Shown here: positions 1 through 5,213 of the stretch, piece after piece
How positions within the stretch are numbered: the first letter of the stretch is position 1
Layout: every line of letters starts with the position of its first letter
DNA from: Methylocystaceae bacterium
GTDB taxonomy: Bacteria; Pseudomonadota; Alphaproteobacteria; Rhizobiales; Beijerinckiaceae
NCBI GenBank assembly: GCA_003105285.1
Contig: PQAN01000341.1
Coordinates: 1 to 5,490 of the forward strand
Length of the DNA stretch: 5,490 nt
Reading direction: 5' to 3'
Translations under genes and position numbers: made by a program
Notes under the pieces: generated by a model
The model's input: the letters and a program-made list of their open reading frames with translations, nothing else
Databases searched by the model: none
Told to the model about the DNA's origin: nothing

Positions 1-20
1 CCCAAAAGCGGCGGGCGACT

Positions 21-48
21 TCGACCGACGCGGGGAATGTGGGATAAT
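21..48 (+). promoter_or_regulatory. Candidate sigma70-type promoter for the first gene
   Basis: A GATAAT -10-like hexamer (43-48, 5 of 6 to TATAAT) lies 16 bases after TCGACC (21-26, 4 of 6 to TTGACA). Transcription would start near 55, leaving a short leader before the ATG at 87. This is pattern matching only; the -10 is good and the -35 mediocre. Confidence 0.4.
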
Positions 49-86
49 GCGCCTCCTTCACGCATGATTTGAGAGAGGCGCTTCCC

Positions 87-425
87 ATGCCGATTTTCAA
101 GCTTCCGCTTTCGGGCGACGTCGCCCAGACTATCAATCCCTGGACGGCTGTCTTCAACCCCTACGGGAGCCAGTTCGGCCTCATCAACATCAATCTCGGC
201 AAGTCCAGCGCGCCGCAGGTCGAGGCGGAGGTTCTTTCGGACGTCGGCAGCTATGGCAAGCAGCTCGGCCGCATCGGCGATGCGCTGCTCGTTCTGCTCG
301 CGCATTTTCATCCCGACGGCGATCTCACCGCCGATGAACAAAATGCGATAGACGAGCTGAAAAAAATGCTCGACCAGATCGCCGAAGTGAAGAAACGGCA
401 TCACAGATCCGCCGCGACGATTTGA
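87..425 (+). CDS. Conserved hypothetical protein, 112 aa, helical C-terminal half
   Basis: Function unknown. I chose the ATG at 87 over an in-frame TTG at 69 because a purine-rich GAGAGAGG (71-78) sits 8 bases upstream of it and the product then begins MPIFKLPLSGD. The protein has no signal peptide and no membrane segment. Residues 1-45 are rich in Pro, Gly and Asn (INPW, NPYGSQFG) and look non-helical. Residues 46-104 are charged and helix-forming (VGSYGKQLGRIGDAL, then DELKKMLDQIAEVKKRH), and the tail is basic (KKRHHRS). The overall look resembles small hypothetical proteins I associate with alphaproteobacteria, but I cannot name a family. A 188-base gap to the next gene suggests separate transcription. 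The coding call is good because codon third positions are GC-rich and the start, RBS and promoter agree. Confidence 0.75.
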   Translation: MPIFKLPLSGDVAQTINPWTAVFNPYGSQFGLININLGKSSAPQVEAEVLSDVGSYGKQLGRIGDALLVLLAHFHPDGDLTADEQNAIDELKKMLDQIAEVKKRHHRSAATI

Positions 426-530
426 TCCCCGACGTGTCTGTACATGTCGCCGAGGCGAGTCGAAACGACCGCCCCTCTCGCCGTCTCCCGATCGTCGAAA
501 GCAAAACCAAATCAACGAACTGTTAATCCA

Positions 531-555
531 GACAACTACTTGTCAAGCTTGACAA
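531..555. promoter_or_regulatory. Cluster of three GACAA/TTGTC half-sites, candidate operator
   Basis: GACAA (531-535), TTGTC (540-544) and GACAA (551-555) alternate in orientation. The right pair forms a perfect 16-base palindrome, TTGTCAAGCTTGACAA (540-555). The two GACAA copies are 20 bases apart, about two helical turns. TTGACA at 549-554 also matches a consensus -35 box, though I see no good -10 at 16-18 bases. The site is 58 bases upstream of the ATG at 614, a normal place for a dimeric regulator to bind. The regulator is unknown. Confidence 0.45.
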
Positions 556-613
556 AGGTCCCAGCGGAGTTCAAGTTCCAAGGCCGTTAGACCACGGCGA
601 ATTGAGAACACCA

Positions 614-973
614 ATGGATAAGATTTCGACGGACGTCAATAATTTCGAGCTGGCCGAACTTTATCGTCTGACGAGAGCGCTTCTTTCTCTGCGCGACATG
701 TTCGACGGCGCTTATGAGCGCGCGGTTATCGCCATGTTGCCGGAGGCGACCAAGACGCGGCTGGAGTTCGCCGCGAAATTGGCCAAGGACGCGGGCGTCA
801 GTCTCGCACGGCCTATTCTCGACGATTCCTACGACGCTCTCGACGCCATTCTCGACGAGTACAAGCATGACGTCGCGGAGAGCCTGCTCACCGCCGCCTT
901 GGCGGATACGGTGGCGAGCTTGCCCGAGAAACTCGGCGCGCTCGAGCAGACGCTGCCGATCGTGCCGAACTGA
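614..973 (+). CDS. Hypothetical protein, 119 aa, all-helical, acidic
   Basis: Function unknown and family not recognised. The ATG at 614 gives MDKISTDVNNFEL. An in-frame TTG at 602 is the alternative; neither has a strong ribosome site, only a weak GAGAA at 604-608. The product is probably cytosolic, with no signal peptide or membrane span. It reads as a series of amphipathic helices: about residues 10-30 (ELAELYRLTRALLSLRDMF), 33-60, 66-84 (RPILDDSYDALDAILDEYK) and 85-110. It is rich in Asp, Glu, Ala and Leu, and has no Cys or His cluster that would suggest metal or catalysis. It is preceded by the half-site cluster at 531-555 and followed by 313 bases without a clear gene, so it is probably monocistronic and regulated. 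Coding bias is typical of this genome, which supports a real, resident gene. Confidence 0.7.
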   Translation: MDKISTDVNNFELAELYRLTRALLSLRDMFDGAYERAVIAMLPEATKTRLEFAAKLAKDAGVSLARPILDDSYDALDAILDEYKHDVAESLLTAALADTVASLPEKLGALEQTLPIVPN

Positions 974-1046
974 CGACGATCGCACGGCAGGCTGTAGAAA
1001 AGTCCTGGGGCGTCCAGACGCGCGCCAGGCGCCTTCGTGCCGAAAT

Positions 1047-1074
1047 CGGAGCGAGACCGAAGGCTCGCGCTCCG
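1047..1074. repeat. Inverted repeat, 7-base arms, after the 614-973 gene
   Basis: CGGAGCG (1047-1053) pairs with CGCTCCG (1068-1074) across a 14-base loop that contains a further short CGAG/CTCG pairing. There is no T run on either side, so it is not a classical intrinsic terminator. It could be a degenerate copy of a dispersed palindromic repeat or a Rho-independent-like end of the upstream gene. Confidence 0.3.
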
Positions 1075-1182
1075 ACGGCGGACGGCGTCGTGAACCGCGA
1101 GCCTGACGCTCATGGCTCGCCCGGAACGGCGAAATCCTTCGAAACGTTACGAAAATTGAGCCAGGCTCGATGCCGCGTCCGC

Positions 1183-1211
1183 TTGTCGGCGCGGCAACAT
1201 AGCGCGATAAC
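1183..1211 (+). promoter_or_regulatory. Candidate promoter of the methyltransferase-like gene
   Basis: TTGTCG (1183-1188, 4 of 6) and GATAAC (1206-1211, 4 of 6) are separated by exactly 17 bases. The start would lie near 1218, giving a leader of about 70 bases before the ATG at 1287. Moderate pattern evidence only. Confidence 0.33.
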
Positions 1212-1286
1212 TTGGACGAGACGCGCAAGCGGCGGCATTTGCAGATGTGCGGACGCCTGAATTCGCTGCACAAGAAGAGGAATAAA

Positions 1287-1940
1287 ATGAAACATCCCGC
1301 CACGCCGATCGACAACCCATATCTGTATTTCGGCAATCTTGGCAAAAACGAGCGTCAGTATGGGGTGAAAAATTTCGTCGGCCTGGCCTTGCATCCGTCA
1401 CATGACAGAGAGATACGCCACGACGCTACAGCGAAGCTCCCTTTTCAAAACTCTTCTATCTTTAAGATTCAGTCACAGGATGTGTTCGAGCATATTCCTC
1501 GTGAATTTATACCTGATATATTCAATGATATATATAGCGTTCTCGCACAAGGAGGAATATTCCGCCTCAGCGTTCCGGACTATCGAAGCCCGCTTCTAAA
1601 GAAGCGATCTGTTTATGATCATGAAGGGAGAGTCATCGCAGATTTGCTCATGGGAGGAACGGTTGTATACGATCCAAAAACAACAGCAGCATCCTCTGTC
1701 TACGGGACAGACGGCAACGCCCATCTGTGGTTCCCGACCTACGAAAACATTCTGGAATTGGTGCTGCGTTCGAATTTGAGGCGCTGCGAGCACATCGAAT
1801 TCTATCACTATTTCATCGATGACGAGCGCTATGTTTGCGAGCCTTTTCCAGAAAACGAGATGTTCGTGATGAGGGCCCCGCCAAACGACAATAGAGCGGA
1901 CGGAAAGCCGATATCGATCGTCGTCGACTTTATAAAATAG
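1287..1940 (+). CDS. Methyltransferase-like protein, 217 aa, AT-rich gene, probably acquired
   Basis: The protein resembles the second half of class I (Rossmann) SAM-dependent methyltransferases of the Methyltransf_11 type. IRHDATAKLPF (43-53) resembles the segment just after motif I/II, QDVFEHIP (64-71) is the D/H-VLEHIP-like motif, and the run from VLAQGG to LSVPDY (85-99) matches the post-motif 'L.pGG.fr..vPD' strand. Tellingly, the canonical GxGxG SAM-binding loop is not visible. The N-terminus instead reads YFGNLGKNERQYG (14-26), so either SAM binding is unusual or the protein is not an active enzyme. The C-terminal 110 residues (Tyr/His-rich YHYFIDDERYVCEPF, ending PISIVVDFIK) are not part of the standard domain. 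ATG 1287 is supported by AAGAGG at 1275-1280, 6 bases upstream; a TTG at 1212 has no such support. GC is only about 34% over 1441-1560, and ATA codons (ata at 1508, 1517, 1529) are frequent, unlike the neighbours. Substrate unknown; surface glycan or lipid modification is a guess. Confidence 0.75.
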   Translation: MKHPATPIDNPYLYFGNLGKNERQYGVKNFVGLALHPSHDREIRHDATAKLPFQNSSIFKIQSQDVFEHIPREFIPDIFNDIYSVLAQGGIFRLSVPDYRSPLLKKRSVYDHEGRVIADLLMGGTVVYDPKTTAASSVYGTDGNAHLWFPTYENILELVLRSNLRRCEHIEFYHYFIDDERYVCEPFPENEMFVMRAPPNDNRADGKPISIVVDFIK

Positions 1941-1978
1941 CGCGAGGCCGGCGAGCGTCGCCGCTTCCGTTCCTCGCG
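1941..1978 (-). terminator. Nested hairpin, likely terminator of the tRNA-Cys transcript
   Basis: CGCGAGG (1941-1947) pairs with CCTCGCG (1972-1978), and inside it CGGCGA (1949-1954) pairs with TCGCCG (1958-1963) around a 3-base loop. Read on the - strand, the structure lies 36 bases after the tRNA 3' end and is followed by CTATTTTATAAA, a T-rich tract. This fits an intrinsic terminator in that direction. On the + strand it begins immediately after the TAG stop of the methyltransferase-like gene but lacks a T tract, so it may only protect that mRNA end. Confidence 0.5.
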
Positions 1979-2014
1979 AAAGACAAAGCCAAACTGGCGG
2001 CGCGGAAAGGTTGC

Positions 2015-2088
2015 TGGAGGCCTCGGAGGGAATCGAACCCCCGTACAAGGATTTGCAGTCCTCTGCGTAGCCACTCCGCCACGAGGCC
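2015..2088 (-). tRNA. tRNA-Cys (anticodon GCA), 74 nt with encoded CCA
   Basis: The - strand folds as a full cloverleaf. The acceptor stem is GGCCTCG (2088-2082) with CGAGGCC, discriminator T and genomically encoded CCA (2017-2015). The anticodon stem is GAGGA/TCCTT around a 7-base loop CTGCAAA, with anticodon GCA at 2056-2054 decoding UGC and UGU. The T arm carries GGTTCGAATCC. It delivers Cys to the ribosome. It is transcribed away from purM and towards the AT-rich methyltransferase-like gene, with a candidate promoter at 2137-2165 and a hairpin terminator at 1941-1978. The 3' end, a common integration site for mobile DNA, faces the compositionally foreign gene. Confidence 0.96.
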
Positions 2089-2116
2089 GTCCGAGCAGCG
2101 GCGCCGGACCCTCGGC

Positions 2117-2134
2117 GTCGCTGCGAATAGCGAC
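2117..2134. repeat. Short hairpin in the tRNA-Cys/purM intergenic region
   Basis: GTCGCT (2117-2122) and AGCGAC (2129-2134) form a perfect 6-base stem with a 6-base loop. It falls in the predicted leader of the tRNA precursor, upstream of the mature 5' end. It may be a processing structure or simply chance in GC-rich sequence. Confidence 0.25.
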
Positions 2135-2136
2135 CG

Positions 2137-2165
2137 CTCATACAGGACGCCTCCGCGCACGGCAA
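2137..2165 (-). promoter_or_regulatory. Candidate tRNA-Cys promoter
   Basis: On the - strand TTGCCG (2165-2160, 4 of 6 to TTGACA) is followed after exactly 17 bases by TATGAG (2142-2137, 4 of 6 to TATAAT). The precursor would begin near 2130, about 40 bases before the mature tRNA 5' end at 2088. The spacing is ideal and the hexamers moderate. Confidence 0.4.
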
Positions 2166-2247
2166 GAGTCGACTTGTGCGAAACAGATTGCGCGCGCTGC
2201 CATTAGGCGTTAGGCCGCAGGCTCGAAACGAGCGCGGGACGTACTGC

Positions 2248-3315
2248 ATGCCGGCAAGAAACAATGGCCTCACTTATGCGCAGGCTGGGGTCGACATCGA
2301 CGCGGGCAATCGCCTGGTGGACCTCATCCGGCCGGCCGTACGCGCCACCCGCCGGCGGGGCGCCGACGGCGAGATCGGCGGCTTCGGCGGCGTCTTCGAC
2401 CTCAAGGCCGCGGGCTTCGCCGATCCGGTGCTGGTCGCCGCCAACGACGGCGTCGGCACCAAGATCAAGATCGCCATCGAATCCGGCATTCACGAGACGA
2501 TCGGCGTCGATCTCGTCGCCATGTGCGTCAACGATCTCGTCGTGCAAGGCGCCGAGCCCCTCTTTTTTCTCGATTATTACGCCGCAGGAAAGCTCGAGCC
2601 GGAGGCGGCGGCCGCCGTCGTCAAAGGAATCGCGGACGGCTGCGTCGAAGCGGGCTGCGCGCTGCTCGGCGGCGAGACCGCCGAAATGCCGGGGCTCTAT
2701 GCGAGCGGCGATTATGACCTCGCCGGTTTCGCGGTCGGCGCCGCAGAGCGCGCGCGCCTGCTGCCGAAAGGCGATGTGAAAGCCGGCGACATTCTGTTTG
2801 GACTCCCCTCCTCCGGCGTTCACTCCAACGGCTTTTCGCTGGTGAGGCGCATCGTGTCGACCATCGGCCTCGCATGGGACGCGCCGGCGCCCTATGACGC
2901 GAGCCGCAGCCTGGCGCAGGCGCTGCTCGAGCCGACCCGCATCTATGTGAAGCCGCTGCTCGCGGCGCTGAAGGCGAGCGAGCATATTCTGGCGCTCGCC
3001 CATGTCACCGGCGGCGGCTTTCCCGACAATCTGCCGCGCGTGCTGCCCAAAGGACGGGGAGCCGCGCTCGACCTCACAGCCTTTCCGGTTCCGCCGGTTT
3101 TCGGCTGGCTGGCGCGCGAAGGCAGTGTCGCGTCAGATGAGATGCTGCGCACGTTCAATTGCGGAATCGGCATGGTCGTCGTCGCCGAACGCGAAGGCGC
3201 GGATAACGCGCTCGCTGCTTTGCGCGCGGCAGGTCTCGAGCCGGTCGCGATCGGCGAGATCATCGAGGCCGGCGACGGCCCGCGCGTCGTCACGCTGGGG
3301 AGTCTCGCATTGTGA
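2248..3315 (+). CDS. purM: Phosphoribosylformylglycinamidine cyclo-ligase (AIR synthetase), PurM
   Basis: PurM closes the imidazole ring: FGAM + ATP gives AIR + ADP + phosphate, in cytosolic de novo purine synthesis. The product is 355 aa, the normal family length. Family signatures appear in order: YAQAGVDIDAGN (10-21), IGGFGGVFDL (43-52), NDGVGTK (66-72, phosphate/ATP loop), VDLVAMCVNDL (87-97), GAEPLFFLDYYA (101-112), GGETAEMPG (141-149), GLPSSGVHSNGFSLVR (185-200), HVTGGGFPDNLPR (252-264) and FNCGIGM (303-309). The start at ATG 2248 fits the conserved N-terminus. The frame is open back to GTG 2176, but those 24 extra residues are Arg-rich and unlike the family; the ribosome site before 2248 is weak (GCGGGA). 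The stop overlaps the purN start by 4 bases, so the two are coupled. No purine riboswitch is apparent upstream. The gene diverges from tRNA-Cys. Confidence 0.97.
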   Translation: MPARNNGLTYAQAGVDIDAGNRLVDLIRPAVRATRRRGADGEIGGFGGVFDLKAAGFADPVLVAANDGVGTKIKIAIESGIHETIGVDLVAMCVNDLVVQGAEPLFFLDYYAAGKLEPEAAAAVVKGIADGCVEAGCALLGGETAEMPGLYASGDYDLAGFAVGAAERARLLPKGDVKAGDILFGLPSSGVHSNGFSLVRRIVSTIGLAWDAPAPYDASRSLAQALLEPTRIYVKPLLAALKASEHILALAHVTGGGFPDNLPRVLPKGRGAALDLTAFPVPPVFGWLAREGSVASDEMLRTFNCGIGMVVVAEREGADNALAALRAAGLEPVAIGEIIEAGDGPRVVTLGSLAL

Positions 3316-3962
3316 GCCGTCTGCGCACCGCGATCCTGATCTCCGGGCGAGGCTCCAATATGGACGCGCTGATCGACGCCGCGCGCGCGCCGGATTTTCC
3401 CGCCGACATCGCGCTCGTCGTCTCCAATCGTCCCGAAGCCTCTGGCCTCTCCAAGGCCAAGGCCAAAGGCGTCGCCGTCGCCGCCGTGGATCACAAGATT
3501 TATGCGGGGCGGGAGGAGTTCGAACGCTCGCTACAGATCGTGCTCGAAACGCATCGCATCGAATTCCTGTGTCTCGCCGGCTTCATGCGTCTGTTCACGC
3601 CCTGGTTCATCGAGCAATGGCGAGGGCGCATGCTCAATATCCACCCTGCTCTATTGCCGGCCTATCGCGGCCTCCATACGCATGAGCGCGCGCTGGCGGA
3701 CGGGGTGAAAATCCATGGATGCACCGTCCATTTCGTCGCGCCCGAAATGGATGAGGGGCCGATCGTGGCGCAAGCCGCCGTGCCCGTGCTGGACGCAGAC
3801 ACGCCGGAAACGCTCGGCGCCCGAGTGCTGGAGCAGGAGCATATGATCTATCCGCTCGCGCTGCGGCTCGTCGCATCGGGAACGGTTCAGGTCGCGGGAA
3901 ATCGCACGCGCGGCGCGGCGACGGGGTCCGCACCGGCGCTCGTCGTCCCCTCGGCGCCCTGA
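3312..3962 (+). CDS. purN: Phosphoribosylglycinamide formyltransferase (GAR transformylase), PurN
   Basis: PurN transfers the formyl group of 10-formyl-THF to GAR, giving FGAR, the third step of de novo purine synthesis. The product is 216 aa, typical. Seen in order: phosphate-binding SGRGSN (11-16), VSNRPEA (37-43), LAGFMRLF (88-95), the catalytic LNIHPALLP (108-116) with Asn109 and His111, and APEMDEGPI (143-151) with Asp147. These match the Asn-His-Asp triad of E. coli PurN (106/108/144). It starts at GTG 3312 inside the purM stop (GTGA overlap), which implies reinitiation and equal dosage with purM. The last ~25 residues (from about 192) are a low-complexity Ala/Gly/Pro tail beyond the usual fold. 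On the other strand that part is overlapped by the 3' end of the possible small ORF at 3887-4189. Confidence 0.97.
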   Translation: MSRLRTAILISGRGSNMDALIDAARAPDFPADIALVVSNRPEASGLSKAKAKGVAVAAVDHKIYAGREEFERSLQIVLETHRIEFLCLAGFMRLFTPWFIEQWRGRMLNIHPALLPAYRGLHTHERALADGVKIHGCTVHFVAPEMDEGPIVAQAAVPVLDADTPETLGARVLEQEHMIYPLALRLVASGTVQVAGNRTRGAATGSAPALVVPSAP

Positions 3963-4189
3963 TCGCCAGAAGGCGCGATGGCGCAGGCGGCTCCAGCGCG
4001 AAACCCGTGACGAAATGGATAGGCGGCGCCGCTTCGGCAGGGGCTCGGGAGGATAAAAAGGCAGAGAAACGCCGCCCAGCCGAGAATCTTGGCGAGCCCG
4101 AACGCCCCGTCCAAAGGAGTGGCCAGGGTCGCGGCGGCCAGCAAGAGAAAAGCGCCTGCTCGCAGCATCCACCTGCCTCCACGCCGCAT
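3887..4189 (-). CDS. Possible small membrane or secreted protein, 100 aa
   Basis: Not recognised with confidence. The translation starts MRRGGRWMLRAGAF and has two hydrophobic segments, residues about 9-24 (Leu/Ala-rich) and 33-47 (AKILGWAAFLCLFIL), with basic residues before the first. That is compatible with a two-span inner-membrane protein or a signal peptide plus one span. Residues 50-100 look unstructured and less protein-like. In support of translation, a strong Shine-Dalgarno AGGAG (4202-4198, within a G-rich run) lies 8 bases before the ATG at 4189. An AT-rich, promoter-like stretch (4221-4249) sits further upstream, shared with the divergent GST gene. The first ~45 residues vaguely resemble UPF0391/DUF1328 small membrane proteins, but this may be chance. 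Against it, the last 76 bases run antisense to purN, and two other - strand frames are also open here. Confidence 0.4.
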   Translation of the reverse strand: MRRGGRWMLRAGAFLLLAAATLATPLDGAFGLAKILGWAAFLCLFILPSPCRSGAAYPFRHGFRAGAACAIAPSGDQGAEGTTSAGADPVAAPRVRFPAT

Positions 4190-4324
4190 CGCCGCAACTC
4201 CTCCCCCGCGCCAAATGCGGACATAAATTTACTCTACTGTCGAAATATGGCGCAGTCCAAGCGGCGCGGATCATATTCGTCTTATCTCAAATCCGCGCGG
4301 CGCTCGATTTCAAACGAGGCCTTC
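3963..4324. other. Gap between purN and the GST gene, 362 bases
   Basis: No + strand gene is supported. The region holds most of the possible - strand ORF (3887-4189), its G-rich ribosome site, and an AT-rich patch (4221-4249, containing ATAAATTTACT and AAATATGG) that could carry divergent promoters. The most convincing match is on the - strand: TTGGAC (4260-4255) and TAGAGT (4236-4231), 18 bases apart. I see no clear terminator after purN. Confidence 0.4.
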
Positions 4325-5032
4325 ATGATCACTCTCTATTCGTTCGGTCCTTATTTCGGCCTGCCGGACGCCAGCCCTTTCGTCCTGAAGACCATGACGC
4401 TGCTGAAGCTCGCGGACATCCCCTATGTCGAGAACCACGAGGGCTTTTCGCGCGCGCCGAAAGGCAAGCTCCCCTATATCGACGACGAAGGAACGATCGT
4501 CGCCGACTCCACCTTCATCAGATTTCACATCGAGAAGAAATATGGCGTCGACCTCGACGCCAAGCTGACGCCCGAGCAGCGCGCGCAAGGCTGGGCGCTC
4601 GAGAAGATGCTGGAGGAGCATCTCTATTGGATCATCGTTCATGCGCGCTGGATCGACGACGCCAATTTCGAGCGAGGAGCGGCGAGATTTTTCGATTCCA
4701 TTCCCGCTCCGATACGGCCTCTCGTCAAGGCGTTCGTCCGCAGGAAAATCGCCAGGAGCCTGCGCGCGCAGGGCGTCGGCCGGCATTCGGAGGCGGAGAT
4801 CGCCGAGCTCGGAAGACGCGACATCGAGGCGCTGGCGGTTCTGCTCGGCGAGAAGCCGTTTCTTTTCGGCGACGAGCCGAGCGGCGCCGACGCCACCGCC
4901 TTCGCCTTCATCGCCGAGGTTCTGGCTTCCGAGAACGACATGCCGACACGCTCGGCGGCGTTGGCGAAGGCCAATCTCGTCGCTTATCGCGATCGGCTGC
5001 TGAAAGCATATTTTCCGAGATTCGCGAATTGA
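4325..5032 (+). CDS. Glutathione S-transferase-fold protein of the metaxin/FAXC type
   Basis: 235 aa, a full-length cytosolic two-domain GST. The thioredoxin-like N-domain (about 1-75) begins ITLYSFGPYFGLPDASPFVLK and has KLPYIDDEG (48-56) with the cis-proline Pro50, then ADSTFI (60-65), the Asp-Ser pair that in GSTs holds the gamma-glutamyl group. LTPEQRAQGWALEKMLEEHL (81-100) opens the helical C-domain. GEKPFLFGDEPSGADATAFAF (175-195) carries the Ser186-x-x-Asp189 capping box. The KGKLPYI...DSTFI pattern and the 'EKMLEEHLYW' helix match GST_N_4/GST_C_6 (FAXC, metaxin-like) proteins rather than classical GSTs. No Cys occupies the active site; Ser17 is the likely counterpart. Substrate unknown. 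Start 4325 is supported by GAGG (4316-4319), 5 bases upstream. An upstream in-frame ATG at 4247 would add 26 Ser/Arg-rich residues and is less likely. Confidence 0.88.
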   Translation: MITLYSFGPYFGLPDASPFVLKTMTLLKLADIPYVENHEGFSRAPKGKLPYIDDEGTIVADSTFIRFHIEKKYGVDLDAKLTPEQRAQGWALEKMLEEHLYWIIVHARWIDDANFERGAARFFDSIPAPIRPLVKAFVRRKIARSLRAQGVGRHSEAEIAELGRRDIEALAVLLGEKPFLFGDEPSGADATAFAFIAEVLASENDMPTRSAALAKANLVAYRDRLLKAYFPRFAN

Positions 5033-5157
5033 CCCGCCGCGCCATTGCGAGCCGAGGGCGAACGGCGTGACCATAGCCTCGGATGCGCCGACGAGCCGAG
5101 AGCCTCACCGGGAGCCGCGATAGCCGACGGCAGGAACTCGGGGCGCCGCCGGCCCGG

Positions 5158-5190
5158 ATTCCCGATGCTCGCTTCGCGAGCATCGGGAAT
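5158..5190. repeat. Perfect palindrome, 15-base arms with 3-base loop; REP-like or terminator
   Basis: ATTCCCGATGCTCGC (5158-5172) and GCGAGCATCGGGAAT (5176-5190) are exact reverse complements around TTC. The stem would be very stable. It lies in the convergent gap between the GST gene (stop 5032) and ndk (stop 5214), 23 bases past the ndk stop, so it may end ndk transcripts. No T run follows on either strand. The flanks (CCCGG before, GACG after) look like the 'CGTCATTCCCG...CGGGAATCCGGG' palindromic elements dispersed in alphaproteobacterial genomes, so it may be one copy of such a repeat. Confidence 0.75.
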
Positions 5191-5213
5191 GACGTGCTGT
5201 AACCCGCCAGCCC

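Larger units (their letters stand above)
974..1286. other. Intergenic stretch of 313 bases without a convincing gene
   Basis: Open frames cross this stretch on both strands, but their translations are Arg/Ser/Pro-rich and look like GC-rich shadows. What I can see is a hairpin (1047-1074), a candidate promoter (1183-1211) and, at its right edge, the ribosome site of the next gene. Base composition falls from GC-rich to mixed towards the right end, where the AT-rich gene begins. Confidence 0.5.

Noticed and set aside
1212..1286. Upstream TTG start for the methyltransferase-like gene
   Set aside because: It has no ribosome site, and the added 25 residues are basic and lack motif I, so the extension does not rescue the SAM-binding loop. 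AAGAGG precedes the ATG at 1287.
587..1345. 252-codon open frame on the - strand across the 614-973 gene and the following gap
   Set aside because: The translation is Arg/Ser-rich with no domain pattern. It runs antisense to a better-supported gene and has no ribosome site. It looks like a shadow frame caused by high GC.
2176..2247. Upstream GTG start for purM
   Set aside because: It adds 24 Arg-rich residues not seen in PurM proteins. ATG 2248 fits the conserved N-terminus and family length.
2089..2247. Purine riboswitch or PurR-type box upstream of purM
   Set aside because: I looked for purine-aptamer loop sequences and a palindromic PurR-like site and found neither. Only a short hairpin and the tRNA promoter candidate are visible.
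2203..3003. 266-codon open frame on the - strand inside purM
   Set aside because: It is the mirror of the purM codon pattern, and purM is certain. The translation has no coherent motifs.
3651..4274. Two further long - strand frames between purN and the GST gene (3634-4224 and 3651-4274)
   Set aside because: They are rich in Arg, Pro, Cys and Trp without hydrophobic or motif structure, and lie mostly antisense to purN. The 3887-4189 frame is the only one with a good ribosome site and protein-like segments.
4007..4324. N-terminal extension of the GST gene to 4007
   Set aside because: The added 106 residues are low-complexity Arg/Ser/Ala/Pro and unlike any GST. A ribosome site directly precedes the family-typical start at 4325.
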